A stretch of 64,000 bases of DNA from Sneathia sanguinegens. Lineage in GTDB: Bacteria; Fusobacteriota; Fusobacteriia; Fusobacteriales; Leptotrichiaceae. The stretch lies in the NCBI RefSeq assembly GCF_042033325.1, contig NZ_CP160095.1; one strand, given 5' to 3'. Below, piece after piece: positions 45,463 through 54,191 of this stretch. The notes below the pieces were generated by a model. The model was not told the DNA's origin and did no database searches. It saw only the letters and a list, made by a program, of their open reading frames with translations. Every line of letters starts with the position of its first letter. The stretch's first letter is position 1. The translations under genes and the position numbers were made by a program.

Positions 45463-46890
45463 TTAAAAAATTCTTTTTAATTCTGGTCTGTAATATTTAT
45501 TTTCATTTTCTCTAACTTCATCTAAAGTATAGTCTTTCAAAATTTCACCATTTTCAAATACTACTTCCATTAATGAATCTTTATGATATTCATTTTCTTT
45601 TAAATTTGAAATATTAATTGATTCATATTTACCATTATTTAATTTTATTAAATCTAATCTACCTTTTTTACTAATTTTTCCACTATCAGTTATTGGATTT
45701 TTATATACATCTCTATATGCACCATTTACTTTTACACAACTACATTTCATAGCAAATTTATGTGTATCTCTATTTAAACTTGAATGTTCATTTCCTTGTA
45801 ATAATGAACCACCACAGCCTAGAGCTATATTATCTACTGAATATCCATTGTTCATTACACATTTCAATATATCCCATGTTGTGTCTTCATGGATATTATC
45901 ACCTTGTATAATTGCTGTATTATTCAATACCTTATATCCCTTACTATTAATTGTAACACCAAAGGCAGCTTCTAATTTTTCTAATGCAAATAATACATTA
46001 GTTATTGCATCTCCACTATCAGGTCTTACAATAACATTATATTTTCTTGATTTAATTAAATCTTTTAGATCTTTACATAATATATTTTCTACAGCATTAA
46101 AATAATTATATGAATCTGAAACTACAGATACAGGATTATTTGGGAAAGATTTAATAATATGTCTCATTGCTTCTTCTTCATTTTCTCTACCCCATGATGT
46201 TACAGTACTATGTTCTGCAGCTGGAATACTAAATCCTGGACATTTACAGTGGTAATATTTTCTTCCACATTCTAATGCATTAATATTATCTGTACCTAAA
46301 AAATTAGTTAAATGTGCTAAACCACCTATAGCTGCACTTTCATCACTTGAAGCTCCTCTATATCCAAAATCATGTAATTTAAATGGCAATTGTTCTTTTA
46401 CATTATCGGAAGTTATTTCCAAAAAATGAGATATTATTTGTTTCATTTTATATGAATATGTTGCAACAGTTATTGGATACCAAACTTTCAATATTAATGG
46501 TTCTAACCAAGAAACTATCCATGGTGTTTTTTCACAAGTTGATTCAATAGTAATTAATACATTATGATTTGGTATAATAGCCCCTTCTGGAACGGCTCTA
46601 ATTCTTAAAGGTAATTTACCACCTAATTCATTTACAATATAATCCCAACCAGCTCTTTCAAATGGAACTCCATGTAATTTAAAAATTTCAGCAGCTTCAT
46701 CAACCATTTCTTTTGTTATTCTAGTTGATAAATACTTTTTTAAATAATATTGTAAACCAAAAAATTTAGTATACCCATACAAGCCACCACGGCTTTCAAT
46801 GTAACTGTGCATATAAGTCATACCTTCTGGATATTGTTTAGGATGAGTAACCTTATATGAATTGCAATCTAAAACAATATTTTTACTCAT
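45463..46890 (-). CDS. nadV: nicotinamide phosphoribosyltransferase
   Basis: 475 residues, close to human NAMPT and bacterial NadV and longer than most PncB proteins. It has the SYKVTHPKQYPEGMTYMHSY start, LHDFGYRGASS, the catalytic-His region of GFSIPAAEHST, VSVVSDSYNYF, VRPDSGD (PRPP site) and LGCGGSLLQ. It makes NMN directly from nicotinamide, allowing NAD salvage without deamidation, as expected in a host-dependent organism. GGAGG lies before the ATG. No obvious promoter was found between the ssrA terminator and this gene. Confidence 0.93.
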   Translation of the reverse strand: MSKNIVLDCNSYKVTHPKQYPEGMTYMHSYIESRGGLYGYTKFFGLQYYLKKYLSTRITKEMVDEAAEIFKLHGVPFERAGWDYIVNELGGKLPLRIRAVPEGAIIPNHNVLITIESTCEKTPWIVSWLEPLILKVWYPITVATYSYKMKQIISHFLEITSDNVKEQLPFKLHDFGYRGASSDESAAIGGLAHLTNFLGTDNINALECGRKYYHCKCPGFSIPAAEHSTVTSWGRENEEEAMRHIIKSFPNNPVSVVSDSYNYFNAVENILCKDLKDLIKSRKYNVIVRPDSGDAITNVLFALEKLEAAFGVTINSKGYKVLNNTAIIQGDNIHEDTTWDILKCVMNNGYSVDNIALGCGGSLLQGNEHSSLNRDTHKFAMKCSCVKVNGAYRDVYKNPITDSGKISKKGRLDLIKLNNGKYESINISNLKENEYHKDSLMEVVFENGEILKDYTLDEVRENENKYYRPELKRIF

Positions 46891-46904
46891 TGTTTGTTCC
46901 TCCT

Positions 46905-46931
46905 TAAATAAAAAAGCTACTATTGTAGCTT
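46905..46931 (-). terminator. Rho-independent terminator after ssrA
   Basis: On the minus strand: AAGCTAC (46931-46925), loop of four, GTAGCTT (46920-46914), then T-run. It lies 27 bases after the tmRNA 3' end and 23 bases before the nadV start. Confidence 0.75.
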
Positions 46932-46958
46932 ATAAATATTCTTTTTATTATTATTTTT

Positions 46959-47287
46959 TGGTGGAAGTGACGAGAATTGAACTCGTGTCCAAATTAAGAC
47001 TACATACTACCTTCTACAAGTTTATGTAATTTAACTTTTTCATTTAAGGATGCTAAACTACCAAAGGTCCTTAAATTAGGTTATAATAGTCCCTTACTTC
47101 TATAACCATCGTCGTAAAGCAAGCTATGTAAATAACATTTACGAAAAATCCATAGCAAATTTTAAGTAAATGACCACGTTACTACGCAGCTAATCTATAA
47201 TTTTTTCCAATTATTAAAAAAAGATTTAAAGTATCGCTACTACTTGCTTATAATATGGTTCTTAATCTGTCGAAACCTTACACTCCC
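46959..47287 (-). ncRNA. ssrA: transfer-messenger RNA (tmRNA)
   Basis: About 329 nt. The 5' end GGGAGUGUAAGGUUUCGACAG pairs over seven bases with the 3' CACUUCC before ACCA, and the T-arm GACACGAGUUCAAUUCUCGUC is present. CCA is encoded. The tag frame runs from GGA (47208) to TAG (47182) and gives GKNYRLAA after the charged Ala. The Gly resume codon agrees with Fusobacterium, and the LAA end is the ClpXP/Lon degron. It rescues stalled ribosomes with SmpB, whose gene lies directly upstream in the same orientation. Confidence 0.95.
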
Positions 47288-47297
47288 TTTTGTGTTA

Positions 47298-47326
47298 ATT
47301 ATATCAATTTCTTGATTTTAAATCAA
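47298..47326 (-). promoter_or_regulatory. ssrA promoter
   Basis: On the minus strand: TTGATT (47326-47321), a 17-base spacer and TATAAT (47303-47298), ten bases before the mature 5' end. It overlaps the last codons of smpB, so ssrA can be transcribed on its own. Confidence 0.65.
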
Positions 47327-47738
47327 GTAATATTGCTTTTTGTTTTAAAGTTTCTCTTTTATCATAATTTTTTTTACCTTTTGCAAGTGCAATCTCAATT
47401 TTAATATATTTACCATTAGTATATACTGATAAGGGGACTAAAGTTAAACCTTTTTCTTGTATTTTTTCCTTTAATTTTCTTATTTCTTTTTTATGTACCA
47501 ATAATTTTCTAGTTCTAGTTTCATCAATTTTAAAATTTACATTTGAAAATTCATATGCCTTTATATGCATATTTAAAATATAGAGTTCACTATGCATTAT
47601 TTTAACATATGATTCTTTAATACTAACCTTACCTGCTCTTATTGATTTAACTTCATTACCTTCTAGTGCGATACCACACTCATATTTATCTAAAATAAAA
47701 TAATCAAAATTAGCCTTTTTATTTCTTGCTATTACCAT
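47304..47738 (-). CDS. smpB: SsrA-binding protein SmpB
   Basis: 144 residues. Conserved blocks: ARNKKANFDYFILDKYECGI, LEGNEVKSIRAGKVSIKESYV and the basic C-terminal tail with GKKNYDKRE, which enters the decoding centre. It binds the tRNA-like part of tmRNA. It overlaps the end of rnr by 20 bases and ssrA follows 16 bases later. Confidence 0.96.
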   Translation of the reverse strand: MVIARNKKANFDYFILDKYECGIALEGNEVKSIRAGKVSIKESYVKIMHSELYILNMHIKAYEFSNVNFKIDETRTRKLLVHKKEIRKLKEKIQEKGLTLVPLSVYTNGKYIKIEIALAKGKKNYDKRETLKQKAILLDLKSRN

Positions 47739-49521
47739 TTTTTCTTACCTCTTTAACATAAATTTTACCCTTTAATACATCTACATCAGATATTTCAACG
47801 ATTATTTTTGAACCTAATTGTAATTTTCTACTAGAATTACTTAGTATAACTTCAATATAGTTTTCTAATAATATATAATATCTTTCATTATATTCAGAAG
47901 ACACTATTCCCTTGTATTGTATCCCCTTCATATCTTTCATATATTCAGCTAATTTTATATCCCTAGCTAAATATTCTAATTTTTGAGCTCTACGTTCATT
48001 TTCAGATATTTTTTTGCATATTTCTTCTAAATTTTTACTCAATTTCTTTCTTCGTTTTATGGGTATATATTTTTCCAAAGCTTCACTTAAAATTCTATGA
48101 ACATATAGATCAGAATATCTTCTAATTGGCGAAGTAAAATGTAAGTAATTTTTTAATGCCAAACCAAAGTGTCCCTTATTTATACTAGAATATTCAGCTT
48201 TTTTTAATGACTTCAATATTTTTTTGTGTATCAAAAAGCCTAGTTTTGTGCCTTTAGTTAAATTTATTATATTTTGCAATTTTTTAGCTATTTTATCCTG
48301 TGTTTTCAATGAATAATCAAAATCTTTCAATTCCTTGCTTAATGCCTCAATGCTTTCTAAATCAGGTTCTTCATGTACTCTATATATACAAGGTAATTCA
48401 TTGAAATACATATAATTAGCTACTTGTTCATTTGCTAATATCATAAAATTTTCTATTAATATTTCTGCCTTTTCTCTTTTTCTAAGTACAATATCTACTA
48501 ACTCATTTTTTTCATTTAATTTTAATTTTATTTCTGGAATATCAAAATCTATTATACCACGATTTTTAGATTTTTTGCTTAATATTTCTGATAATTTTTG
48601 CATTACAAAAAGCATTTCTGAGTATTCAAAAGATTTATCATTAGAATTTAAAATTTCATTAACCTTTGTATAAGATAGTTTATATTTACTATTAATGTAA
48701 CTTTTAACTATTTCACTTTCTAAAATTGTAGCATTTTCATCTAATTTCATTTTCACACTAAGAGCCAATTTCTTTTCATTGGGATTTAAAGAACATAAAT
48801 CTTTAGTTAACTTATTTGGCAACATAGGTATTACTCTATTATACAAATAAATAGAATTTGATCTATTCAAAGCTTCCTCATCTAATTTACTATCTTTTTT
48901 TACATATGCACTAACATCTGCAATTGAAACTACTAAAAAGTATCCATAATCTGTTTTTTCTATGTATACTGCATCATCCATGTCCTTTGTATCTTCGCCA
49001 TCTATTGTGACATGTAAAAGTTGTGTTAAATCTTCTCTTTTAATCTTAGATACTTTTATATTATCTGCTTCTTTTTTTATTTCATCTGTAAAAACATGAG
49101 GTATTTTTAATTCATCTATTTTAGAACTTACTATATTTTCTGCTATCTTTATATTTCCATAATTTTTCAAAATTTCTGCTTCTGGTTTTCTATCCTTAGT
49201 AGCCCACTTTAGTATTCTTATTTTTACTATATCCAAATCTTTTATATTTTTTTCATATTTTTTTGGTATATATATATCTTTATTTATATTTTCGCAAATT
49301 ACAAAAGAAAAATTTTTATTTTTATCTACTCTACCAATAAATTCCTTATTTTCTCTATTTAATACCTTAGTTACTTTGACATTATCTCCTTTTATAATCT
49401 GGAATTCAACTATGTCATTATTTGAAGCATCTAGCATATTTTTACCTGATACAAAAAATTTTTTATCTTGTTCTTTTATAAAGCCAAATTCTTTATTTAC
49501 TATTTCTAATCTACCCTTCAT
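47719..49521 (-). CDS. rnr: ribonuclease R
   Basis: 600 residues: cold-shock domain(s), the RNB catalytic domain with DGEDTKDMDDAV (the four metal-binding Asp) and HFTSPIRRYSDL, then a C-terminal S1 domain. It is shorter than RNase R of E. coli or B. subtilis (about 780-810), mainly because the N-terminal helix-turn-helix region and the basic tail are missing. It degrades structured RNA 3' to 5' and clears non-stop mRNA during trans-translation, which fits its place before smpB and ssrA. Confidence 0.92.
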   Translation of the reverse strand: MKGRLEIVNKEFGFIKEQDKKFFVSGKNMLDASNNDIVEFQIIKGDNVKVTKVLNRENKEFIGRVDKNKNFSFVICENINKDIYIPKKYEKNIKDLDIVKIRILKWATKDRKPEAEILKNYGNIKIAENIVSSKIDELKIPHVFTDEIKKEADNIKVSKIKREDLTQLLHVTIDGEDTKDMDDAVYIEKTDYGYFLVVSIADVSAYVKKDSKLDEEALNRSNSIYLYNRVIPMLPNKLTKDLCSLNPNEKKLALSVKMKLDENATILESEIVKSYINSKYKLSYTKVNEILNSNDKSFEYSEMLFVMQKLSEILSKKSKNRGIIDFDIPEIKLKLNEKNELVDIVLRKREKAEILIENFMILANEQVANYMYFNELPCIYRVHEEPDLESIEALSKELKDFDYSLKTQDKIAKKLQNIINLTKGTKLGFLIHKKILKSLKKAEYSSINKGHFGLALKNYLHFTSPIRRYSDLYVHRILSEALEKYIPIKRRKKLSKNLEEICKKISENERRAQKLEYLARDIKLAEYMKDMKGIQYKGIVSSEYNERYYILLENYIEVILSNSSRKLQLGSKIIVEISDVDVLKGKIYVKEVRKNGNSKK

Positions 49522-50071
49522 TGAGTTCCTCCACCAAGCTATTCCAAAAATCTAAAGAAAAAGGATGTATTTTTCCATTATTTTCTAATAAATAATTAAA
49601 TTTATGCTTTAATTCAAATCTTATTCCCTTATCCAATGATTTATACACTTCTTCTCTTATTTCTTCAACACCTTCATATGTTCTACCTTCTTCAATTGCA
49701 TCTGAAATATACACAACTTTTTCTATATCCGTCATATTTTTTTTACCTGTTGTATGATATTTAATAGCTGTTATAATTCGTTCATCTTTTATATCAAAAA
49801 GTTTTTTTACCAAATTAGCTCCGGCATAACCATGCAAAATATTAGAATTATAAAAAGAGGCACCTACTTCTTTCTTATCATTTTCTGTTATTAAATCAAG
49901 CATTTCATCTACACTCAATTCTTTTGCTATATCATGCAATAAACTCGCTTTTATAGCTATTTTATCTATATTATATAGCTCACATAAATATTCTGCCATT
50001 TTTGCTGTTCTTAAACAATGTTCAAATCTTTTATTTGACAAATGTTCTTTTAAATATTGTTCATATTCCAT
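49511..50071 (-). CDS. yqeK: YqeK-type HD phosphohydrolase (Ap4A hydrolase)
   Basis: 186 residues with the HD signature: H in FEHCLRTA, LLHDIAKEL, the H of LHGYAGA, IKYHTTG and YISDAIEEGRT, as in YqeK proteins that cleave Ap4A symmetrically and bind iron. It overlaps rnr by 11 bases. In many Firmicutes yqeK is next to nadD and rsfS; neither is present here. Confidence 0.88.
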   Translation of the reverse strand: MEYEQYLKEHLSNKRFEHCLRTAKMAEYLCELYNIDKIAIKASLLHDIAKELSVDEMLDLITENDKKEVGASFYNSNILHGYAGANLVKKLFDIKDERIITAIKYHTTGKKNMTDIEKVVYISDAIEEGRTYEGVEEIREEVYKSLDKGIRFELKHKFNYLLENNGKIHPFSLDFWNSLVEELNEG

Positions 50072-50090
50072 ATTTTGCCTCCTTTTTAAA

Positions 50091-50116
50091 ATAACCCTAC
50101 AAAAAAGATGTAGGGC
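50091..50116 (-). terminator. weak Rho-independent terminator or processing hairpin
   Basis: Stem CCCTACA (50095-50101) and TGTAGGG (50109-50115), seven bp, followed on the minus strand by TTATTTT. It lies after the GerMN-like gene and before yqeK. The T-run is interrupted, so read-through into yqeK-rnr-smpB is possible. Confidence 0.55.
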
Positions 50117-50568
50117 TAATTATTTGAATCAACTTGTATTTGTATATTATTAATATCAGGAAATGCTGATTTTAAAGTTTTTGTAACCGAAATTTGAAAT
50201 TTTTTCATTGAACTATTTGATAATTGTTTGAATTCTTCGCTCAATTTTATTAAAACATTTCCATTTTCTAATTTATATACAGCTAATAAAGTCATGTTAG
50301 GTTTCACAAATGAAGAATTATCAATTACATATTGTACATAATCATCATAATCAATGAATTTTTGATTATCTACAAATATTTGTGTTTCTTCAATTTTATC
50401 TGTTTTACTATTATATACAAAAATATTTATATTACTTTCTTCTTTATTTTTTGTATTTTCTACATTTACTATATTTTTAATAGGACTTATTTCATTTTTA
50501 AAAAATGAAAATATTGAAACTATAACTATAGCAATTACTAGACATATAGTCAAAATATATTTTTTCAT
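50116..50568 (-). CDS. membrane-anchored GerMN-domain-like protein
   Basis: 150 residues from ATG 50568 (TTGAGG upstream; a TTG at 50580 overlaps the amidase stop). A single N-terminal membrane helix (ILTICLVIAIVIVSIFSFF) anchors an extracytoplasmic domain of about 110 residues. That domain reads NINIFVYNSKTDKIEE, then NMTLLAVYKLENGNVLIKLS and FPDINNIQIQV, which fits the GerMN fold known from spore germination and lipoprotein LpqB. The organism shows no sign of sporulation, and the gene follows an amidase, so a cell-wall role is more likely. Confidence 0.65.
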   Translation of the reverse strand: MKKYILTICLVIAIVIVSIFSFFKNEISPIKNIVNVENTKNKEESNINIFVYNSKTDKIEETQIFVDNQKFIDYDDYVQYVIDNSSFVKPNMTLLAVYKLENGNVLIKLSEEFKQLSNSSMKKFQISVTKTLKSAFPDINNIQIQVDSNN

Positions 50569-50576
50569 AAAATACC

Positions 50577-51605
50577 TCAATAATGTTTTCTAACTGCATT
50601 TGCAATTGCATTTGCTGCATTTCTTTGACCTTCTTCAGAAGTGTATAATCTAACATCATTTTCATTGGTTATAAAGCCTAATTCTACTAATACTGATGGA
50701 GATTTTGAACCTCTTAATACTGCAAAATTTGCTCCTAAAACCTTTCTTCTCTGTATTGACATTGTTGAAACAATATTTTTTAAAATTGTATTTGCAAATG
50801 AAGAGCTTTCTCTTTGGATCATGCCATAAAGTATATCATTTATTAAAAAATTTGAAGATTTTATTGCACGAGTTCCAGCAATATCAAAGTTATTTTCTGC
50901 TGTTGCTCTTTCTCTTGCATAAATAGAAGGATTTTTTTCAAAATAATAAACTTCACTTCCATGAGCTTCTTTATTGACAGAAGCATTTAAGTGAATGCTA
51001 ATGAATAAGTTAGCATTTGCTCTATTTCCTATAGCTGCTCTTTCATTCAAAGGAATAAAAGTATCATCCTTTCTTGTCATTATTACATTATAATCTCTTT
51101 TTAAATTAGAATATAATTGTTTGGCTACAGCAAGAGCTAAATCTTTTTCCCTATATCCATTACCTATTGCTCCACTATCGTGACCTCCATGTCCTGCATC
51201 AATAACTATAGTGAAATTCCTCTTTGGTAAAACTTTAGCTTCAATAAAGCTTATAATTACCTCTTTGCCTTTTTTTTGTAATTTATATTTTGTTCCAAAT
51301 TGTAAATATATTACAGTGGTTGTTGTATTATTATAATGATCATTTGTTATATCAGAAATATATTTATCATTTACATTTAATTGTCTTACTACGGATTTAT
51401 TAATTTGATTAGTATTCAAAAAATCTATACTAAGTGAAGGTGTTTTACTGTCATAATCTTCATTAATTTTTGAAACTTCCTTTTCAAAGGTTAAAACTAA
51501 ATTTCCTTCTCTATAGCTTAAATCTTTTAATGAATTTGCACTCAATATTAATGAATTTAAGAAAATACAGAGTAAAATTAAAATTTTTCTTATATTTTTA
51601 AACAT
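50577..51605 (-). CDS. N-acetylmuramoyl-L-alanine amidase (Amidase_3)
   Basis: 342 residues. Signal peptide about 1-23. Residues about 25-135 resemble an AMIN-type beta domain (targeting to the septum or wall). The zinc amidase follows: VIDAGHGGHDSGAIG, YREKDLALAVAKQL, the second zinc His in ISIHLNAS and the catalytic Glu in VLVELGFITN. It splits the amide bond between MurNAc and the stem peptide during cell separation. No LysM or SPOR repeat is seen. It lies between yajC and the GerMN-like gene. Confidence 0.92.
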   Translation of the reverse strand: MFKNIRKILILLCIFLNSLILSANSLKDLSYREGNLVLTFEKEVSKINEDYDSKTPSLSIDFLNTNQINKSVVRQLNVNDKYISDITNDHYNNTTTTVIYLQFGTKYKLQKKGKEVIISFIEAKVLPKRNFTIVIDAGHGGHDSGAIGNGYREKDLALAVAKQLYSNLKRDYNVIMTRKDDTFIPLNERAAIGNRANANLFISIHLNASVNKEAHGSEVYYFEKNPSIYARERATAENNFDIAGTRAIKSSNFLINDILYGMIQRESSSFANTILKNIVSTMSIQRRKVLGANFAVLRGSKSPSVLVELGFITNENDVRLYTSEEGQRNAANAIANAVRKHY

Positions 51606-51607
51606 TT

Positions 51608-51862
51608 TTAACCTTCTACTCTTGAAATAGCATCTTTTGCTATTTTAATACTAACTCCTTTATCAACCTTTATTTCTACAAAATTATCTCCTATTTTTGT
51701 AACACTTCCGTAAATTCCTCCAACAGTAACAATATTGTTTCCTATAGCAAGATTACTTAACATATTTGCAAATTTTTTCTTTCTTTTTGTATTGTTATAA
51801 TACATTGGTCCAAATAAAACAACTAAAAATACAACATATATTAAAACTATTTTTAAATTCAT
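51608..51862 (-). CDS. yajC: preprotein translocase subunit YajC
   Basis: 84 residues: one N-terminal TM helix (VLIYVVFLVVLFGPMYY) and a small cytoplasmic domain with the family's NLAIGNNIVTVGGIYGSVTK block. YajC belongs to the SecDF-YajC complex that assists protein export; secD and secF are not adjacent here. It overlaps lon by four bases. Confidence 0.92.
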   Translation of the reverse strand: MNLKIVLIYVVFLVVLFGPMYYNNTKRKKKFANMLSNLAIGNNIVTVGGIYGSVTKIGDNFVEIKVDKGVSIKIAKDAISRVEG

Positions 51863-54180
51863 TTATCCTCCATTCCTTCATTTGAAAATGCTAAATTTAA
51901 AACTTCTTTATAATTTTTAACAAAATTAAATTTCATATCTTCTAAAATTTCCTTAGGTAAAAGTTTAGTGTCTACGATATTATCATAAGGTAAAATAACT
52001 TCTCTTATACCTATTCTATGTGCAGCTATTACTTTTTCCTTTATTCCACCAACTGGTAATACATCTCCATTTATAGTAATTTCTCCTGTCATTGCTAAGT
52101 CTTGTCTTACACCCTTATTAAGTAAAACTGAAATTATAGCAGTAGTTATTGTTATACCTGCTGAAGGTCCATCTTTAGGAACAGCTCCTTCAGGAAAATG
52201 CAAATGTATATCCATATTTTTTTCAAACTCTTCTTTTATTCCCAATTTATTTTTTATAGATCTTACAAATGAATATGCTACTTTTGCAAATTCTTGCATA
52301 ACATCACCTAATTTACCAGTTAAAAGTAACTTACCTGAACCTTCCATTTTTACGCCTTGAACTTCAAGGGTTGTTCCACCAACAGCAGTCCATGCTAAAC
52401 CTACTACTGAACCTACTTTAGGTTTCTTTTGCATTTGTTTTTCTGGTTTAAATTTTTCTGGTCCTAAATATTTAGTAATATTAGCCTTAGTTATTCTGAA
52501 TTTTTCTTTTTTTGTTTCAAGCATTTCACGAGCAATCTTTCTTGCAATTTTTAAAAATTCTCTTTTTAAATTTCTCACTCCTGCTTCTCGTGTATATTCA
52601 TTTATTATCTTCAATATTAGCTCTTCAGATAATGATAGTTTAATATTTGTTTCTTCATATACTTGAGGTATCAAATATTTTTTTGCTATTTTCAATTTTT
52701 CAAGTTCTGTATATGATTCTAATTCTATTATTTCCATTCTATCATATAAAGCTTCGGGTATAGTTTGATAATTATTTGCTGTACATATAAATAAAACATC
52801 TGATAGATCATAAGGATAATCTATAAAATGATCTTCAAATTTAGAATTTTGTGTTGGATCAAGTACTTCAAGTAAGGCAGAAGCTGGATCTCCTTTAAAA
52901 TTAGAATCTAATTTATCAATTTCATCCAATAAAATTACTGGATTTGATACTCCAGCTCTTTTTATAGCTTCAATTATTCTTCCTGGCATTGCTCCAACAT
53001 AGGTTCTTCTATGACCTCTTATTTCACTTTCATCATTTACTCCACCTAAACTAATTTTTTCAAACTTTCTATTCATTGCATGAGCTATAGATGTTGCAAA
53101 TGAAGTCTTACCAACCCCGGGTGGTCCTATTAAACAAAGTATAGTTGAATATTTTTTTGTATCTTTTTCAGATAATTTTGACTTTAACTTCATTACAGAC
53201 AAAAATTCTATTATAGTATCTTTTACTTCTTTTAAACCATAATGATCTTTATCTAATATACTTTTAACCTTTTTTATATTAAATTCTTCATTTTCTGATT
53301 TCTTAAAAGGTAAATCTAATAAAACTTCAATGTAATTTAAAGTAACATTATATTCTCCAGAAAATACTGGTGTATTTTTTAATTTTTTCAATTCTTTTCT
53401 CAATTTGTTTTTGAAACCTTCTGGCATATCTGCATTTTCTTCAATCCTATTTTGCAAATTATCCAAATCACTATTTTCATTTTCTCCAAGTTCTTCTTTT
53501 AAAACCTTCATCTTTTCTTTTAAATAGTAATTTCTTTGAGATTTATCAATATTTTCTTTCAATTTATTGTTTATATCATTTTCAATAATAAACCTTTGAG
53601 TTTCATACTTAACATCATCATAGAAAGTATCAACACGCTTTTGTAAACTCTTAATTGTTAAATAATATTGTTTAACATGAGTTTCAAAAGGTATTCTAAA
53701 GACTAAAGTATCTATCAAATCTTCTATTGTATTTACACTCATAACATCATTTTTAAATTCATTACCATAAGATAAGAGCATAGCTGCTGACTTTAAAATA
53801 TTTTCAGCATTATTAATGCTATTATCTTGTAAATCTTTTACAGTTCTTAAATTTGTAATATTTGTCATAAAACATTTGTTTTCTTCATCATAAATAGTAT
53901 TTGATAATTTAACACGATTTTTACCCTTAACTACTATTCTATATGTCTTTTCAGATACCTTATAAATTTTTAATATTTCAACTAAAACTCCATATTCTTC
54001 AATACCATCTGCTTCAACTTTTTCTAATTCCACATTTTTTTGAATAGAAAGGACTAATTTTTTATCATTACTATTCAAAGCAAGATATGCAGCATTTATA
54101 CTACATTCTCTTCCTAGTAGAACATTCGTTTCAACACTTGGCATTACTGCAACTTCTTTTGTTGGAATTAAAGCAATCAT
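51859..54180 (-). CDS. lon: ATP-dependent protease Lon
   Basis: 773 residues. N-terminal substrate-binding domain (about 1-190), coiled-coil middle, AAA+ module with GPPGVGKTS and VILLDEIDKL, and a C-terminal protease domain with PKDGPSAGI, the Ser of the Ser-Lys dyad, and the Lys in GGIKEKVIAAHR. It degrades damaged and tagged proteins. It is placed 11 bases after clpX, giving a compact proteolysis cluster. Confidence 0.95.
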   Translation of the reverse strand: MIALIPTKEVAVMPSVETNVLLGRECSINAAYLALNSNDKKLVLSIQKNVELEKVEADGIEEYGVLVEILKIYKVSEKTYRIVVKGKNRVKLSNTIYDEENKCFMTNITNLRTVKDLQDNSINNAENILKSAAMLLSYGNEFKNDVMSVNTIEDLIDTLVFRIPFETHVKQYYLTIKSLQKRVDTFYDDVKYETQRFIIENDINNKLKENIDKSQRNYYLKEKMKVLKEELGENENSDLDNLQNRIEENADMPEGFKNKLRKELKKLKNTPVFSGEYNVTLNYIEVLLDLPFKKSENEEFNIKKVKSILDKDHYGLKEVKDTIIEFLSVMKLKSKLSEKDTKKYSTILCLIGPPGVGKTSFATSIAHAMNRKFEKISLGGVNDESEIRGHRRTYVGAMPGRIIEAIKRAGVSNPVILLDEIDKLDSNFKGDPASALLEVLDPTQNSKFEDHFIDYPYDLSDVLFICTANNYQTIPEALYDRMEIIELESYTELEKLKIAKKYLIPQVYEETNIKLSLSEELILKIINEYTREAGVRNLKREFLKIARKIAREMLETKKEKFRITKANITKYLGPEKFKPEKQMQKKPKVGSVVGLAWTAVGGTTLEVQGVKMEGSGKLLLTGKLGDVMQEFAKVAYSFVRSIKNKLGIKEEFEKNMDIHLHFPEGAVPKDGPSAGITITTAIISVLLNKGVRQDLAMTGEITINGDVLPVGGIKEKVIAAHRIGIREVILPYDNIVDTKLLPKEILEDMKFNFVKNYKEVLNLAFSNEGMEDK

Positions 54181-54191
54181 TTAGTCTCCTT

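Noticed and set aside
46959..47287. tRNA gene at the CCA-ending sequence near 46960
   Set aside because: The T-arm and acceptor belong to tmRNA; the 5' partner lies 300 bases away and a tag frame is present.
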